DNA of 44,408 nucleotides from Akkermansia sp. (GCA_017435365.1 JAFSFD010000018.1:1-44408); one strand, 5' to 3'. Positions 6,505 through 16,607 are shown, counted from the first letter of the stretch. Notes: a model not told the origin generated them from the letters alone. Program-made: numbers and translations.

Positions 6505-7692
6505 TTAAGTGTTTGTCGGCGAACTTATTATGCTGTGCAGTTCAGTATATGGGAGAACTCGTATCCCCTCGACCGTGCCGATGGGGGGACCGGAGTAGAG
6601 CAGGGTAGGAGTTATTGTGTCTGCAACCTTTGAGCTGAACTGCTGCAGGGCTTTTGTCATTCCGGGGGTAAACGACATGGCGGCCTTGATTTCAAAGGGC
6701 CGTGGATGGCGTTGCTCATCGAGAATGAGGTCAATTTCAAAGCCTCGTGTATCCCGGAAAAAGTAAAGCTCCGGGCTTTTGCCTGCATTCAGGCGGGCTT
6801 TAAGAGCTTCTACAACGACCATATTTTCAAAAACGTGCCCCATTAGTGGGTCTCGCCCCATTTGTTCTGGTGTGGAAATCCCCAGCAGCAGGCTGACCAG
6901 CCCTGGTTCGGTGAAATAGATTTTAGGCGATTTGGTCAGCCGTTTACCAAAATTCTGGTAATATGGTCGCAGGGTAAAGACAATGTAGGAAGCTTCCAGC
7001 ACGGCAAGCCATTCCCTCAGAGTTGTAGCACTTACGCCAATGTCACCTGACATAGAGGCCATATTGACTTCCTGCCCTACGCGAGCAGCCAGCAGCTTGA
7101 TGAAAAGTTCAAAGGACTGCATGTTGCGGATGTTGACAATCTGCCGTACATCTCGCTCAATGTAGGTACGCAGGTAGGAATCGTACAGCAGAGATGCCGG
7201 CATATCCTGGGTGTAGGCGCGGGGGAGCCCGCCCCTCAGCATCTGCTCATCTCGCTCCAGCCGAATGCCTGCCTGTTGCAACTCGTGGATGGACAAGGGC
7301 AACAAATCAACGAAAGCTGTTCTCCCTGCCAGACTCTGGGTGACTGTCTGCTGCAGCTCCATCTGTCTGCTGCCTGTAAGAATGTACATGCCGGGAGTAT
7401 CTTTCTCGTCGATGATTTCCTGCAGCATGCTAGGTAATTCCGGGGTGTTCTGGATCTCATCGAAAATGCATGGAGCCTTATGGAGCCGCACAAAATACTG
7501 AGGATCGTTGTAAAAATCCTGACGGGTTTGCGTGTTTTCCAGATTCACGTACTCATATTCCGGGTACAGATGACGAATCAGCGTTGTCTTACCCGCCTGT
7601 CGAGGACCACAGACGGTGACCACAGGAAATAATTTCATTACCCGCTGCAGATGCGCTGTTATGTCGCGCTCGATGTAATTCAGACCGTTCAC
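6505..7692 (-). CDS. AAA-family ATPase with DUF4143 domain
   Basis: 395 residues. The N-terminal AAA_14 domain carries Walker A GPRQAGKTTL (residues 29-38), Walker B CIFDEIQ (about 75-81) and sensor LTGSRQ. The C-terminal half is DUF4143, ending in an endonuclease-like stretch with FFRDTRGFEIDLIL and a PFEIKAA motif (D...ExK pattern). Such proteins are common in gut bacteria, often vary between strains, and have no agreed function. The GTG start at 7692 lies 7 bases after a -10 box, so the mRNA should be leaderless. The gene sits as a unit between two copies of a 39-bp palindrome that separate it from convergent rtcB and hrpA, which suggests later insertion. Confidence 0.9.
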   Translation of the reverse strand: MNGLNYIERDITAHLQRVMKLFPVVTVCGPRQAGKTTLIRHLYPEYEYVNLENTQTRQDFYNDPQYFVRLHKAPCIFDEIQNTPELPSMLQEIIDEKDTPGMYILTGSRQMELQQTVTQSLAGRTAFVDLLPLSIHELQQAGIRLERDEQMLRGGLPRAYTQDMPASLLYDSYLRTYIERDVRQIVNIRNMQSFELFIKLLAARVGQEVNMASMSGDIGVSATTLREWLAVLEASYIVFTLRPYYQNFGKRLTKSPKIYFTEPGLVSLLLGISTPEQMGRDPLMGHVFENMVVVEALKARLNAGKSPELYFFRDTRGFEIDLILDEQRHPRPFEIKAAMSFTPGMTKALQQFSSKVADTITPTLLYSGPPIGTVEGIRVLPYTELHSIISSPTNT

Positions 7693-7699
7693 TGCAAGT

Positions 7700-7727
7700 A
7701 TTTTACAGTATTTTGTGTAAAAAGCAA
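7700..7727 (-). promoter_or_regulatory. Promoter of the DUF4143 ATPase
   Basis: On the minus strand TTGCTT (7727-7722), 16-base spacer, TAAAAT (7705-7700), then 7 bases to the GTG. The -35 box lies inside the right-hand palindrome. Confidence 0.65.
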
Positions 7728-7751
7728 GATTGAATCTTGCTTTTTATACAA
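7713..7751. terminator. 39-bp palindrome, right copy; terminator after hrpA
   Basis: Same hairpin as 6460-6498 (36 of 39 identical), with A and T tracts on both sides. On the minus strand it lies about 15 bases past the hrpA stop codon and also supplies the ATPase -35 box. Confidence 0.8.
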
Positions 7752-7766
7752 AATTATTTAATAGGT

Positions 7767-10700
7767 TTACAGTAAGGTTTCTGCGGCTTCCAGTTTCTTG
7801 GCGGAGGCTCGGCCTTTGGCGGCTAGGGCAGGGGCAAAGAGGGAGAGTCGGAACTCCGCGACCATGAAGCCATAGGCCAGCCAGGCGGGGGAATCGGCGT
7901 GGCGCTCGTAATCGGTGAAGAAGCGGGGGGCTACGGCGGCGTTGAGGGAGGCGATGCGCTCCAGCTCTTTGGCTGCGGGTTGCTGGGCAATGCGCTTGAT
8001 ACGTTCCTGCAGGCCGCGGAGGAAACGTGAGTAATCCGCCAGCTGGGCTGGCTCGGCAGAGGAAAGGAACCAGGGACGGGTGAGCCATTGCCACTCGCGC
8101 TGCACGTCCTCGGCAATCTGGGAGCCGAAGCGGTCGCGCCCGGCCACCAGGCAGTACTGGCGCACGGCGGCATCGGTGGCGGCGAGCTGTTCCCAGATTT
8201 TCGCGAGCGGGCCGGCGATGCGGTCGTAGACCGTTTCGCGCATGCGCAGGCAGGCGGCATCGAACTCTGCCGCGGTGCGGGGCAGGGGGGCGGCCAGCGC
8301 TGCATCCATGGCGGCATACACGGTATCGTGCAGGTTGTTCTTTGGCTGCTGCCCCACGGTGGTGAGGGCCAGGCGGGCCTCCATGCTCCTGATGGGGAGT
8401 TTTTTGCGGATGCTGTTCAGGAAATCGCCGTGTTTGATGAGGGCCAGTCGGCGCACGGCGCGGCGGTGGTGCAGGGCGGCTTCCTCCGCGCTGGGGAAGA
8501 CGTGCAGCTTCACGTGGTCGCCATCCTCGCGCAGGGCGGGGTAGCCGGTGCCGTTGCCCACCTCCACCGTGGCGGGCAGGTCACCGCAGTCCCAGCGGGT
8601 CATGGGCGTGGCGGAGAAGGAACGCGCAGCCTTTTTCGCGAAGCGCTTTTCCTGGTACTGCGCCAGTTTCTCGCGCAGGGCTTCGGCGCTGGTGCCCAGG
8701 GCCAGTTCGTTGCCCTTGTCGTCGCACACCCAGATTTTGGTGATGAACTCGGCGGGCAGTTTGGCCATGTCCACCTGGCTGGCATTGCAGAACTTGTTGC
8801 TGCGGCGCATGGCGAACTCCACCAGGGCCTGGGGCAGCGGGCGGTCCGGCTCGCGGTCGAACCAGTCCTCGGCAAAATCATCGGCCGCGGAGGAGATGGG
8901 CATGAGGAACATGCGGATATCCTTGGGCAGGGTGCGCAGCAGGATTTCGGCGCGGTCGGCCAGGTGCGCCGGCACGCCCCACTGCGGCAGCCAGTCCGGG
9001 AACTCTGCCAGCTGGTCGATATGCACGCCGATGGTCACGCCATCGTCCGCCTCGCCCGGGGCGTGGTTGTAGTACACATCGTACTTTTCTCCGCCGTGCT
9101 CGATTTCATCCGGGTAGAGGTCGGCGCGCACCTCGTCCTCGCCGGGGTACACGCAGTCCTCATACGGCACGCAGAGGATTTGCGGGTTGCGGGGCTCCAT
9201 CTTGTCGCGCCAGCGGCGCAGGGCTTTTTCGGAGCATATATCGGCGGGAAGCACCGAATCGAAGAAGCGGAACACGCCTTCCTGGCACCAGATGAGGTCG
9301 CGGCGGCGCAGCTTGGATTCCACGCTGCGCACCTTTTCGCGCATCTGCTCCAGGTGCCTGAGGTAGGGGGCGCGGTCTTTCATTTCCTGCGCCATGATGC
9401 CGTCGCGAATTATGATTTCGCGAGCGGCTGCGGGGTTGTAGCGGGCGTAGCTCACCCGGCGGCCATCGATGATGGTGAGGCCGCCGCAGGTTACGCGTTC
9501 CTTCGCATGCACCTGGCCGCTGGCTTTATCCCAGGCGGCATCATAGGCGTGGTGGGCGCAGAGCTGCGGGGCAATCTGCTCCACCCACTCCGGCTCCAGC
9601 ACGGCGGCGCGGCGCATGTAGAGGCGCGTCGTTTCCACCAGTTCGGCGCCCATGAGCCACTCAGCGCGTTTCCTGCGCTTGAAGAGCCCGGAGCCGGGGA
9701 AGATAGAGAAATCGCGCCCGCCGGCACCGCGGTACACTTTGTCCTCCGGGCGCCAGAAGCCGATCTGCAGCGGGGCGCCGGCCAGCAGGGCGCGGTGAAT
9801 CATATCCGGCGTGGCCTGTTTTGCTTCCTCGGGCAGGGCGGGGATGCGCCAGCGCATGGTATCCTGCAGGGCGGCGCCGAGGTCCTGCACCAGGTTGTGC
9901 CACTCGACCATGCGCAGGAAGTTGAGGTAATTCTTCGCGCACCACTTGCGGAGCTGGTTGCGGCGCAGGGAGTTGCGCTCCTTGAACTCCAGCGAGGCCC
10001 GCCACAGGGTGAGCATGGAGAGGAAATCGCTGTCCTCGTTCTTCCACTGCGCGTGGGCCTGGTCGGCCTGGGCGGCGAACTCTGCCGGGCGCTCGCGCGG
10101 GTCCATGATGCTGAGCCCGGCCACGATGACCAGCACCTCCGCCAGCGCCTTTTCGTGCTCTGCCTCCAGCAGCATGCGGCCCAGCCGCGGGTCCAGCGGC
10201 AGGCGCGCCAGACTGCGCCCGGTGGGGGTGAGGCGCTTCTGGCGGTCGATGGCGCCGATTTCGCGCAGGGTCTTGTAGCCCTCGTTCACCAGGCGGGGGC
10301 TGGGCGGGTCCGGCAGGGGGAACTCGCCCAGCGGCGGCAGTTTCAGATCCGTCATGCGCAGGATGACCCCGGCCAGCGCACTGCGCTTGATTTCCGGGTC
10401 GGTAAAGGCATCGCGGTTCTCGAAATCGGTTTCGGAGTACAGGCGGATGCACACGCCCTCTGTCACGCGGCCGCAGCGGCCGGCACGCTGGCGGGCGCTG
10501 GCCTGCGAGATGGGCTCCACCTGCAGGCGCTGAATCTGGCGCCCGGGCAGGTAGCGGGAGATGCGGGCCTCACCGCTGTCAATCACATAGATGATTCCGG
10601 GGATGGTGAGGGAGGTTTCGGCAACATTGGTGGCCAGCACGATGCGGCGGCGCCCCTTGGCGGGGTGGAAGATGCGCTGCTGCTCGTTGAGCCCCAGGCG

Positions 10701-11480
10701 GGCAAAGAGGGGGAGGATATCGGTGCGGGGCAGGTCGAGCCGCTCCAGCTCAGCGGCGCAGTCGCGGATTTCCCGCTCGCCGGGCAGGAAGACCAGCACA
10801 TCCCCCTTGGCATCATATTCCGAAAGCCACTGCACGGCGCGGCACACGTGCTCGGGCTGCTCTTCCTCGCTGTGGCGCGGGGGCATGTAGTGCATGTCCA
10901 CGTGGTAGGTGCGCCCTTCCACATTGATGACCGGGGCACCGCCGAAGAATTCGGAGAAGGAGCCCGCATCCATGGTGGCGGAGGAGATGATGAGCTTGAG
11001 CTCCGGGCGGCGGGCCAGCAGCAGTTTCATGTAGCCCAGCAGGAAGTCGATGTTCAGGCTGCGCTCGTGCGCTTCGTCCAAGATGATGGTGTGGTACTGC
11101 CGCAGGTCGCGGTCGTCCTGGGTCTCGGCCAGCAGGATGCCGTCCGTCATGAGCTTCAGCCGGGTATCTGCCCCGGTGCGGTCGTCGAATCGCACCTGGT
11201 AGCCCACGTAGCCGCCCAGCTCGCAGCCCACTTCCTCGGCAATGCGGCGGGCCACGGCCACGGCGGCCAGCCTGCGCGGCTGGGTGCAGCCCAGCTTGCC
11301 CCGGCGGCGGCCTGCCACCTCCAGCGCAATCTTGGGCAGCTGGGTGGTCTTGCCGGAGCCGGTCTCACCCACCACGACCACGACCTGGTGCTTGCGCAGG
11401 GCGGCGGCAATCTCCTCGCGGTGGCGGGAGATGGGCAGGTCCGGGTAGCGGAAGTGCGGGGCGGGGGTGGGCTCGCTCAT
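7767..11480 (-). CDS. hrpA: ATP-dependent RNA helicase HrpA (DEAH box)
   Basis: 1,237 residues, typical for HrpA (~1,300). The DEAH helicase core has motif I GETGSGKTT (residues 38-46), LDEAHERS, SSATMDA, a LATNVAETSLTIPG stretch and motif VI QRAGRCGR. Helicase-associated and OB-type domains follow, then the long HrpA-specific C-terminal region (DUF3418) that separates it from the shorter HrpB. HrpA resolves RNA structures and stalled ribosomes on mRNA. The frame stays open far upstream into the next gene. ATG 11480 (MSEPTPAP) is chosen because it leaves a normal N-terminus and a 17-base gap from the oxidoreductase stop. Last gene of the leftward aguB-oxidoreductase-hrpA operon. Confidence 0.94.
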   Translation of the reverse strand: MSEPTPAPHFRYPDLPISRHREEIAAALRKHQVVVVVGETGSGKTTQLPKIALEVAGRRRGKLGCTQPRRLAAVAVARRIAEEVGCELGGYVGYQVRFDDRTGADTRLKLMTDGILLAETQDDRDLRQYHTIILDEAHERSLNIDFLLGYMKLLLARRPELKLIISSATMDAGSFSEFFGGAPVINVEGRTYHVDMHYMPPRHSEEEQPEHVCRAVQWLSEYDAKGDVLVFLPGEREIRDCAAELERLDLPRTDILPLFARLGLNEQQRIFHPAKGRRRIVLATNVAETSLTIPGIIYVIDSGEARISRYLPGRQIQRLQVEPISQASARQRAGRCGRVTEGVCIRLYSETDFENRDAFTDPEIKRSALAGVILRMTDLKLPPLGEFPLPDPPSPRLVNEGYKTLREIGAIDRQKRLTPTGRSLARLPLDPRLGRMLLEAEHEKALAEVLVIVAGLSIMDPRERPAEFAAQADQAHAQWKNEDSDFLSMLTLWRASLEFKERNSLRRNQLRKWCAKNYLNFLRMVEWHNLVQDLGAALQDTMRWRIPALPEEAKQATPDMIHRALLAGAPLQIGFWRPEDKVYRGAGGRDFSIFPGSGLFKRRKRAEWLMGAELVETTRLYMRRAAVLEPEWVEQIAPQLCAHHAYDAAWDKASGQVHAKERVTCGGLTIIDGRRVSYARYNPAAAREIIIRDGIMAQEMKDRAPYLRHLEQMREKVRSVESKLRRRDLIWCQEGVFRFFDSVLPADICSEKALRRWRDKMEPRNPQILCVPYEDCVYPGEDEVRADLYPDEIEHGGEKYDVYYNHAPGEADDGVTIGVHIDQLAEFPDWLPQWGVPAHLADRAEILLRTLPKDIRMFLMPISSAADDFAEDWFDREPDRPLPQALVEFAMRRSNKFCNASQVDMAKLPAEFITKIWVCDDKGNELALGTSAEALREKLAQYQEKRFAKKAARSFSATPMTRWDCGDLPATVEVGNGTGYPALREDGDHVKLHVFPSAEEAALHHRRAVRRLALIKHGDFLNSIRKKLPIRSMEARLALTTVGQQPKNNLHDTVYAAMDAALAAPLPRTAAEFDAACLRMRETVYDRIAGPLAKIWEQLAATDAAVRQYCLVAGRDRFGSQIAEDVQREWQWLTRPWFLSSAEPAQLADYSRFLRGLQERIKRIAQQPAAKELERIASLNAAVAPRFFTDYERHADSPAWLAYGFMVAEFRLSLFAPALAAKGRASAKKLEAAETLL

Positions 11481-11497
11481 GAAAAAGGGGTGAAAAA

Positions 11498-12808
11498 TCA
11501 GAATTGTTGCACGGCACCGCCGGCCAGGCGCGATTTCTCTGCCAGGAACACCATGCGGTGGCCCACGATGCTGTCCTCCAGCGTGGGGCAGCCGGGGGAG
11601 GTACGCTCCCCGCGCAGCAGGGCCACAAAATCGAGCACGATACTGCGGTCGCCGCCGCCGTGGGCATCTCCCTGCTGGAAGTCGGACATATCCAGCGTGC
11701 GCTCGGTGTAGCCGCCGGGGGCGGCGGGCTCCATCTGGCGCACATGGAAGCACTCTTCCTCAAAATCGCCGTAGATTTCGCCGCGGGTGCCGGTCACGTG
11801 GATGATGCGGCGTGGGGTGCTGGCGCCGCCGTTCATGGAGAAGGTGCCGATGGCGCCATCGCGGTAGTTGATGAGCACGGACTGGTGGTCCACGATGCTG
11901 ATGTTGCAGCGGTGCACGCAGCGGCTGTAGGGGTTATCCGGCTGGCGGAGGATGGCTTCCTTCTCCTCATCGGTGGCGGGGCTGTTGTGGGTCTCGTGCC
12001 ACACGTTGTTGGCCCAGCGCAGGGGGTGCTCGATGTAGAGCCGGCGGGCGGAGAAGATGCAGTCGCGCTCCAGCGGGCAGTTATTGAGGCAATGGGTGCC
12101 GGCGCCTTCCGGGGCTTTTTCCTCCTTGAACTGGAACACGCTGCCCACGCTGGAGATGGTGGCCGGCACGTTCTCGCCCATGAGCCAGGACATGATGTCC
12201 AGGTCGTGGCTGCACTTGGTGAGCAGCATGCCCGAGCCGCAGACTTCCTCCAGCGCGTATTTGCCGCGCACAAAGGAGACGGATTCGTGCAGGTAGCCCA
12301 CCTGGTTCATCATGTGGATGTTGATGACCTCGCCTATGGTGCCCAGGGCAATCACGCGGCGGATGGCGCGGTAGAATGGCGTGTAGCGCAGCACGTGGCA
12401 GACCATGACCTTGCGGCCGGTCTCGCGCACGCAGTCGATGAGCTGCTGCCCCTCGGTATCATTCAGCGCATAGGGCTTTTCCAGCAGCATGTCGTAGCCA
12501 TGGCGCAGCAGGGGGATGGAGGTCTCCACATGCAGGCGGTCCATGGTGCAGTTGATGATGGCATCCGCCAGCTTCGGCAGGGCCAGCAGTTCATCAATGC
12601 CGGAGAAACAGCGCTCATGCGGCAGGTCGAACATGACCCGCGCCTGCTCCTGGCGGTCGGGGTTCACATCCACCACGCCTACTATCTGCAGCATCTCCGG
12701 GTTCGTGAGCGCCACGGTGGAGTAGATGGACGCACGCGCCCCCATACCCACGATGATGGCGGTCACGGGCTGCTGCGCTGCTGCCGGTTCCTGTGCGTCG
12801 GTGCTCAT
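11498..12808 (-). CDS. Gfo/Idh/MocA-family NAD(P)-dependent oxidoreductase
   Basis: 436 residues. The N-terminal Rossmann domain begins after a short Ala/Gln-rich stretch with IIVGMGARAS, then VVDVNPDR and the family's EKPYAL lysine motif near residue 115. The C-terminal alpha/beta domain carries substrate residues such as the GSGMLLTKCSHDLDIMSW segment. It also holds a cluster of Cys (CLNNCPLERDC and CVHRC) that could bind metal. The substrate is likely a sugar or polyol derivative but cannot be named. The gene starts 3 bases after the stop of the amidase gene. Confidence 0.88.
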   Translation of the reverse strand: MSTDAQEPAAAQQPVTAIIVGMGARASIYSTVALTNPEMLQIVGVVDVNPDRQEQARVMFDLPHERCFSGIDELLALPKLADAIINCTMDRLHVETSIPLLRHGYDMLLEKPYALNDTEGQQLIDCVRETGRKVMVCHVLRYTPFYRAIRRVIALGTIGEVINIHMMNQVGYLHESVSFVRGKYALEEVCGSGMLLTKCSHDLDIMSWLMGENVPATISSVGSVFQFKEEKAPEGAGTHCLNNCPLERDCIFSARRLYIEHPLRWANNVWHETHNSPATDEEKEAILRQPDNPYSRCVHRCNISIVDHQSVLINYRDGAIGTFSMNGGASTPRRIIHVTGTRGEIYGDFEEECFHVRQMEPAAPGGYTERTLDMSDFQQGDAHGGGDRSIVLDFVALLRGERTSPGCPTLEDSIVGHRMVFLAEKSRLAGGAVQQF

Positions 12809-12811
12809 GGT

Positions 12812-13666
<855 letters not shown>

Positions 13667-13673
13667 GCGGCGC

Positions 13674-13702
13674 AGTATACCATATATCCGCCTGCCGTGC
13701 AA
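13674..13702 (-). promoter_or_regulatory. Promoter of the aguB-like operon
   Basis: On the minus strand TTGCAC (13702-13697), 17-base spacer, TATACT (13679-13674), then 7 bases to ATG. Divergent from the cyclophilin promoter about 100 bases away. Confidence 0.75.
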
Positions 13703-13798
13703 GCCCGTGTGCGCGTAATGGCGCGTACGCGCTCTAAATGTTGGCTGATTCGGGTAAATGCGAATGATGCAAAATGCGGCATGGGGATGTTTTTGCCC

Positions 13799-13827
13799 TT
13801 GCTTTTTGTGCGGGTGGGTGGTATGGT
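13799..13827 (+). promoter_or_regulatory. Promoter of the cyclophilin gene
   Basis: TTGCTT (13799-13804), 17-base spacer, TATGGT (13822-13827), then exactly 7 bases to the ATG at 13835. Transcription would begin at or next to the A of ATG. Confidence 0.7.
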
Positions 13828-13834
13828 GCGGCGC

Positions 13835-14359
13835 ATGGCTACTGATAAGAAGATCACGATGAAGACCAGCAAGGGCGATATCAACCTCACGGTGTTCGCT
13901 TCCAAGACCCCGATGACCGCCGCCAGTTTCCTGAATCTGGCCAGCAAGGGTTTTTATAATGGTCTGACCTTCCACCGTGTGATTGCGGATTTCATGATTC
14001 AGGGTGGCGACCCTGAGGGCACCGGTTGCGGTGGTCCCGGCTATAAGTTTGATGATGAGTGCCGCCCTGACCTGAAGTTTACGAAGCCCGGCCTGCTGGC
14101 CATGGCGAATGCTGGCCGCACCTGGACGGGGCAGGGCACGAATGGTTCCCAGTTCTTCATCACCCACGTGCCCACGGAGTGGCTGAATGGCAAGCACACG
14201 ATTTTCGGTGAGGTGCTTTCCGCTGCCGACCAGGATGTGGTGAACGCAGTGCGCCAGGGCGACAAGATTGTGGACATCGAGATTCACGATGACTGCGCCG
14301 ACCTCTTCGAGGAGCAGGCCCGCAACATCGAGCGCTGGAACAGCATGCTTAAGAAGTAA
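13835..14359 (+). CDS. Cyclophilin-type peptidyl-prolyl cis-trans isomerase
   Basis: 174 residues with no signal peptide, so probably cytosolic. Cyclophilins speed cis-trans isomerisation of Xaa-Pro bonds during folding. The active-site blocks are present: TFHRVIADFMIQGGDPEGTG with the catalytic Arg, then LAMANAG and GTNGSQFFIT, then LNGKHTIFGEV. A ~25-residue C-terminal tail (DDCADLFEEQARNIERWN) goes beyond the usual fold. Upstream in-frame Met codons exist, but the first (13823) lies within the -10 box and the others are further upstream. ATG 13835 fits both the promoter and the family N-terminus. The gene ends with a strong terminator. Confidence 0.93.
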   Translation: MATDKKITMKTSKGDINLTVFASKTPMTAASFLNLASKGFYNGLTFHRVIADFMIQGGDPEGTGCGGPGYKFDDECRPDLKFTKPGLLAMANAGRTWTGQGTNGSQFFITHVPTEWLNGKHTIFGEVLSAADQDVVNAVRQGDKIVDIEIHDDCADLFEEQARNIERWNSMLKK

Positions 14360-14371
14360 AGGCTTTTTATG

Positions 14372-14409
14372 AACGCAGGCACCGCAGTTCCGGCGGTGTC
14401 TGCGTTTTC
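14372..14409 (+). terminator. Terminator of the cyclophilin gene
   Basis: AACGCAG-CACCGC pairs with GCGGTG-CTGCGT and is followed by TTTTCT. An in-frame N-terminal extension of the next gene would be read through this hairpin, which argues against that extension. Confidence 0.75.
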
Positions 14410-14425
14410 TGTATACCCCCGGCTC

Positions 14426-16426
14426 ATGGTTTTTGCTGTTCAGGACCTGCATATTGAATTCGGCCCGCGTGTGCTGTTTGATTCGCTCTCCTTTGTGGTG
14501 GAGCAGGGGGACCGCATTGCCTTTGCCGGGCAGAACGGCGCGGGTAAATCCACGCTGATGAAGTGCATCGTGGGGGCGCAGGAGCCGGACCGCGGCAAGG
14601 TGCTGCTGCCGAAGCATACGCAGGTGGGCTACCTGCCGCAGGATGGTATTCATATTTCCGGCGCTCCGCTGCTGGAGGAGGTGCTGGGCAGTGTGGGGAA
14701 TATCGTGGAGCTGCAGCAGGTGGTGGATGAGCTTTCTGCCGACCTGCAGAAGATGGATTCCACCGCGCCGGAGTACAAGGATACGCTGGAGGAAATAGGC
14801 CGCCTGGAGCTGATTCTGCAGGACCGCGATGCCACGCGCCTGCGTCCGCGCACGGAGTCTATTCTGCGCGGTCTGGGTTTTGCGGATAAGGATTTTACGC
14901 GCGACTGCGGTGAGTTTTCCGGCGGCTGGCAGATGCGCATTGCGCTGGCGAAGCTGCTGCTGCAGGAGCCTGAGGTGCTGCTGCTGGACGAACCGACCAA
15001 CCACCTCGACCTGCAGAGCCAGCGCTGGCTGGAGCAGAGCCTGCGCACCTACCGCGGGGCTATCTGCATCATCAGCCACGATGTGGCGCTGCTGGATAAC
15101 CTGGTGACCCGCACCATCGCCTTCCACCACGGCAGGGCAGAGGAGTACGCCGGCAATTTCTCCTTCTACCTGAAGGAGAGCAAGGCCCGCAAGGAGATTC
15201 TGCTGCGCCAGGCCAAAGCCCAGCAGCGCGAGATTGCCAAGACGCAGGAGTTCATTGACCGTTTCCGAGCCAAGGCCACCAAGGCCACTCAGGTGCAGAG
15301 CCGCATCAAGCAGCTGGAGAAGGTGGAGCTCATTGAGGTGGAGGACGATGATGCGGTGATGAGTTTTCACTTCCCGCCGCCCCCGCCCGGCGGCCATACG
15401 GTGGTGAAGCTGGAGAAGGCCTGCAAGGCCTACGGCCCCATCACCTTGCTGGACGGTTATGATTTCACCATGGCCAAGGGCGACCGCATCGCCATTGTGG
15501 GGGTGAATGGCAGCGGTAAATCTACCTTCACCCGCCTGATTTCCGGCACGGAGGCGCCGGATGCCGGTGAGTTCGCCTTCGGGCACCACACGCAGGTGGC
15601 CTTTTTCTCGCAGACGCATGCGGACGTGCTGAACAATGAGCAGACGGTGCTGGAGTGTGTGGAGGCTGCGGCCAGCCGCGAAACCCGCCCGCTGGTGCGC
15701 AATATCCTGGGCTGCTTCCTGTTCCGCGGGGATGATGTGTTCAAGAAAATCGGGGTGCTTTCCGGTGGTGAGCGTTCGCGTGTGGCCCTGGTCTGCATGC
15801 TGCTGAAGCCGGCCAACTTCCTGATTATGGACGAACCGACCAACCACCTGGATTTCCAGAGCCAGGATGTGTTGCAACGTGCGCTGGCAGAGTACCCCGG
15901 TTCGTACTGCATCGTGTCGCACAACCGCCAGTTCCTGGACCCCATCGTGAACAAGGTGCTGGAGTTCCGCCTGGGGCACGCGCCGCGCTTGTTCTATGGC
16001 AATGTGAGTGCCTACCTGGAGACGGTGGAGGCCGAGGAACGCCGCCTGAAAGCCACTGCCCAGCAGCAGGTGGCCGATGCGCCGGCTGCCCAGGCTCCGA
16101 CCGGCAACCGTAAGGATGCCCGCCGCGCCCGCGAAATGGCACGCCAGCAGCGCAACAGGATTCTCAAACCCCTGCAGCAGGAGCTCGAACAGGTGGAGGC
16201 CGATATCGCCACCAGGGATGAGCGCAAGGAGTCCATCTCTGCCGAGCTGGAGAACCCTGCCAACATGAGCGATAACCAGAAACTCATGGAGCTGACCCAG
16301 GAATACCAGCAGCTGGAGCGTGAATCAGAGGCCCTCTACTCCCGCTGGGAGGCGCTGAGTGTGGAAATTGAACGCAAAACCGCAGAACTGGAAGCTGAGT
16401 TTGGCGCGGCTGTTCCGATAAATTGA
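14426..16426 (+). CDS. ABC-F family ATP-binding protein (ribosome-associated)
   Basis: 666 residues with two ABC domains and no membrane segment. Walker A motifs are GQNGAGKST (residues 35-43) and GVNGSGKST (about 358-366). Signatures are FSGGWQM and LSGGERS, and each domain has DEPTNHLD. The linker between the domains is charged and helical, and the C-terminus is a ~110-residue coiled coil (about 545-655). ABC-F proteins bind the ribosomal E site and relieve stalling. The coiled-coil tail suggests a YheS/Uup-like member. The start is placed after the preceding terminator. The last two codons and the TGA stop lie inside a 112-bp repeat, so the native C-terminus may have been altered. Confidence 0.92.
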   Translation: MVFAVQDLHIEFGPRVLFDSLSFVVEQGDRIAFAGQNGAGKSTLMKCIVGAQEPDRGKVLLPKHTQVGYLPQDGIHISGAPLLEEVLGSVGNIVELQQVVDELSADLQKMDSTAPEYKDTLEEIGRLELILQDRDATRLRPRTESILRGLGFADKDFTRDCGEFSGGWQMRIALAKLLLQEPEVLLLDEPTNHLDLQSQRWLEQSLRTYRGAICIISHDVALLDNLVTRTIAFHHGRAEEYAGNFSFYLKESKARKEILLRQAKAQQREIAKTQEFIDRFRAKATKATQVQSRIKQLEKVELIEVEDDDAVMSFHFPPPPPGGHTVVKLEKACKAYGPITLLDGYDFTMAKGDRIAIVGVNGSGKSTFTRLISGTEAPDAGEFAFGHHTQVAFFSQTHADVLNNEQTVLECVEAAASRETRPLVRNILGCFLFRGDDVFKKIGVLSGGERSRVALVCMLLKPANFLIMDEPTNHLDFQSQDVLQRALAEYPGSYCIVSHNRQFLDPIVNKVLEFRLGHAPRLFYGNVSAYLETVEAEERRLKATAQQQVADAPAAQAPTGNRKDARRAREMARQQRNRILKPLQQELEQVEADIATRDERKESISAELENPANMSDNQKLMELTQEYQQLERESEALYSRWEALSVEIERKTAELEAEFGAAVPIN

Positions 16427-16535
16427 TGTTTGTAGTTGTCGGAGCACGGGACTTTAGTCCCGAAATCACGGCGCACATCACCGGGACTGAAGTCCCGTGC
16501 TCCGACAAAGTTTCCCCACAAATCCCAATTTATCG
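16416..16535 (+). repeat. 112-bp inverted-repeat element, copy 3 (with extended 10-bp perfect termini)
   Basis: The 112-bp core (16420-16531) is flanked here by extra matching bases, so the ends read CGATAAATTG and CAATTTATCG, a perfect 10-bp inverted repeat. The inner arms are conserved but the centre differs from the other copies. The TGA stop of the ABC-F gene (16424-16426) is within the left terminus. Confidence 0.92.
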
Positions 16536-16607
16536 TTTTTGCCCGAGTAATAAAGAAAAGAAAAAAAGTAAAAAACGAAAATAATGTCATACTTTGCATT
16601 TTTGGGG

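Noticed and set aside
8088..11711. Very long plus-strand open frame (about 1,200 codons) antisense to hrpA
   Set aside because: It mirrors the codon bias of hrpA on the other strand. The translation is His/Gly/Ala-rich with no family motifs, while the minus strand has all helicase motifs.
14369..14425. N-terminal extension of the ABC-F protein
   Set aside because: It would be translated through the cyclophilin terminator hairpin, and the family N-terminus begins at MVFAVQDLHIEFG (14426).
13667..15979. Minus-strand open frame extending upstream of the aguB-like gene across cyclophilin and the ABC-F gene
   Set aside because: Antisense shadow. The amidase start is fixed by a strong promoter and family N-terminus at 13666.
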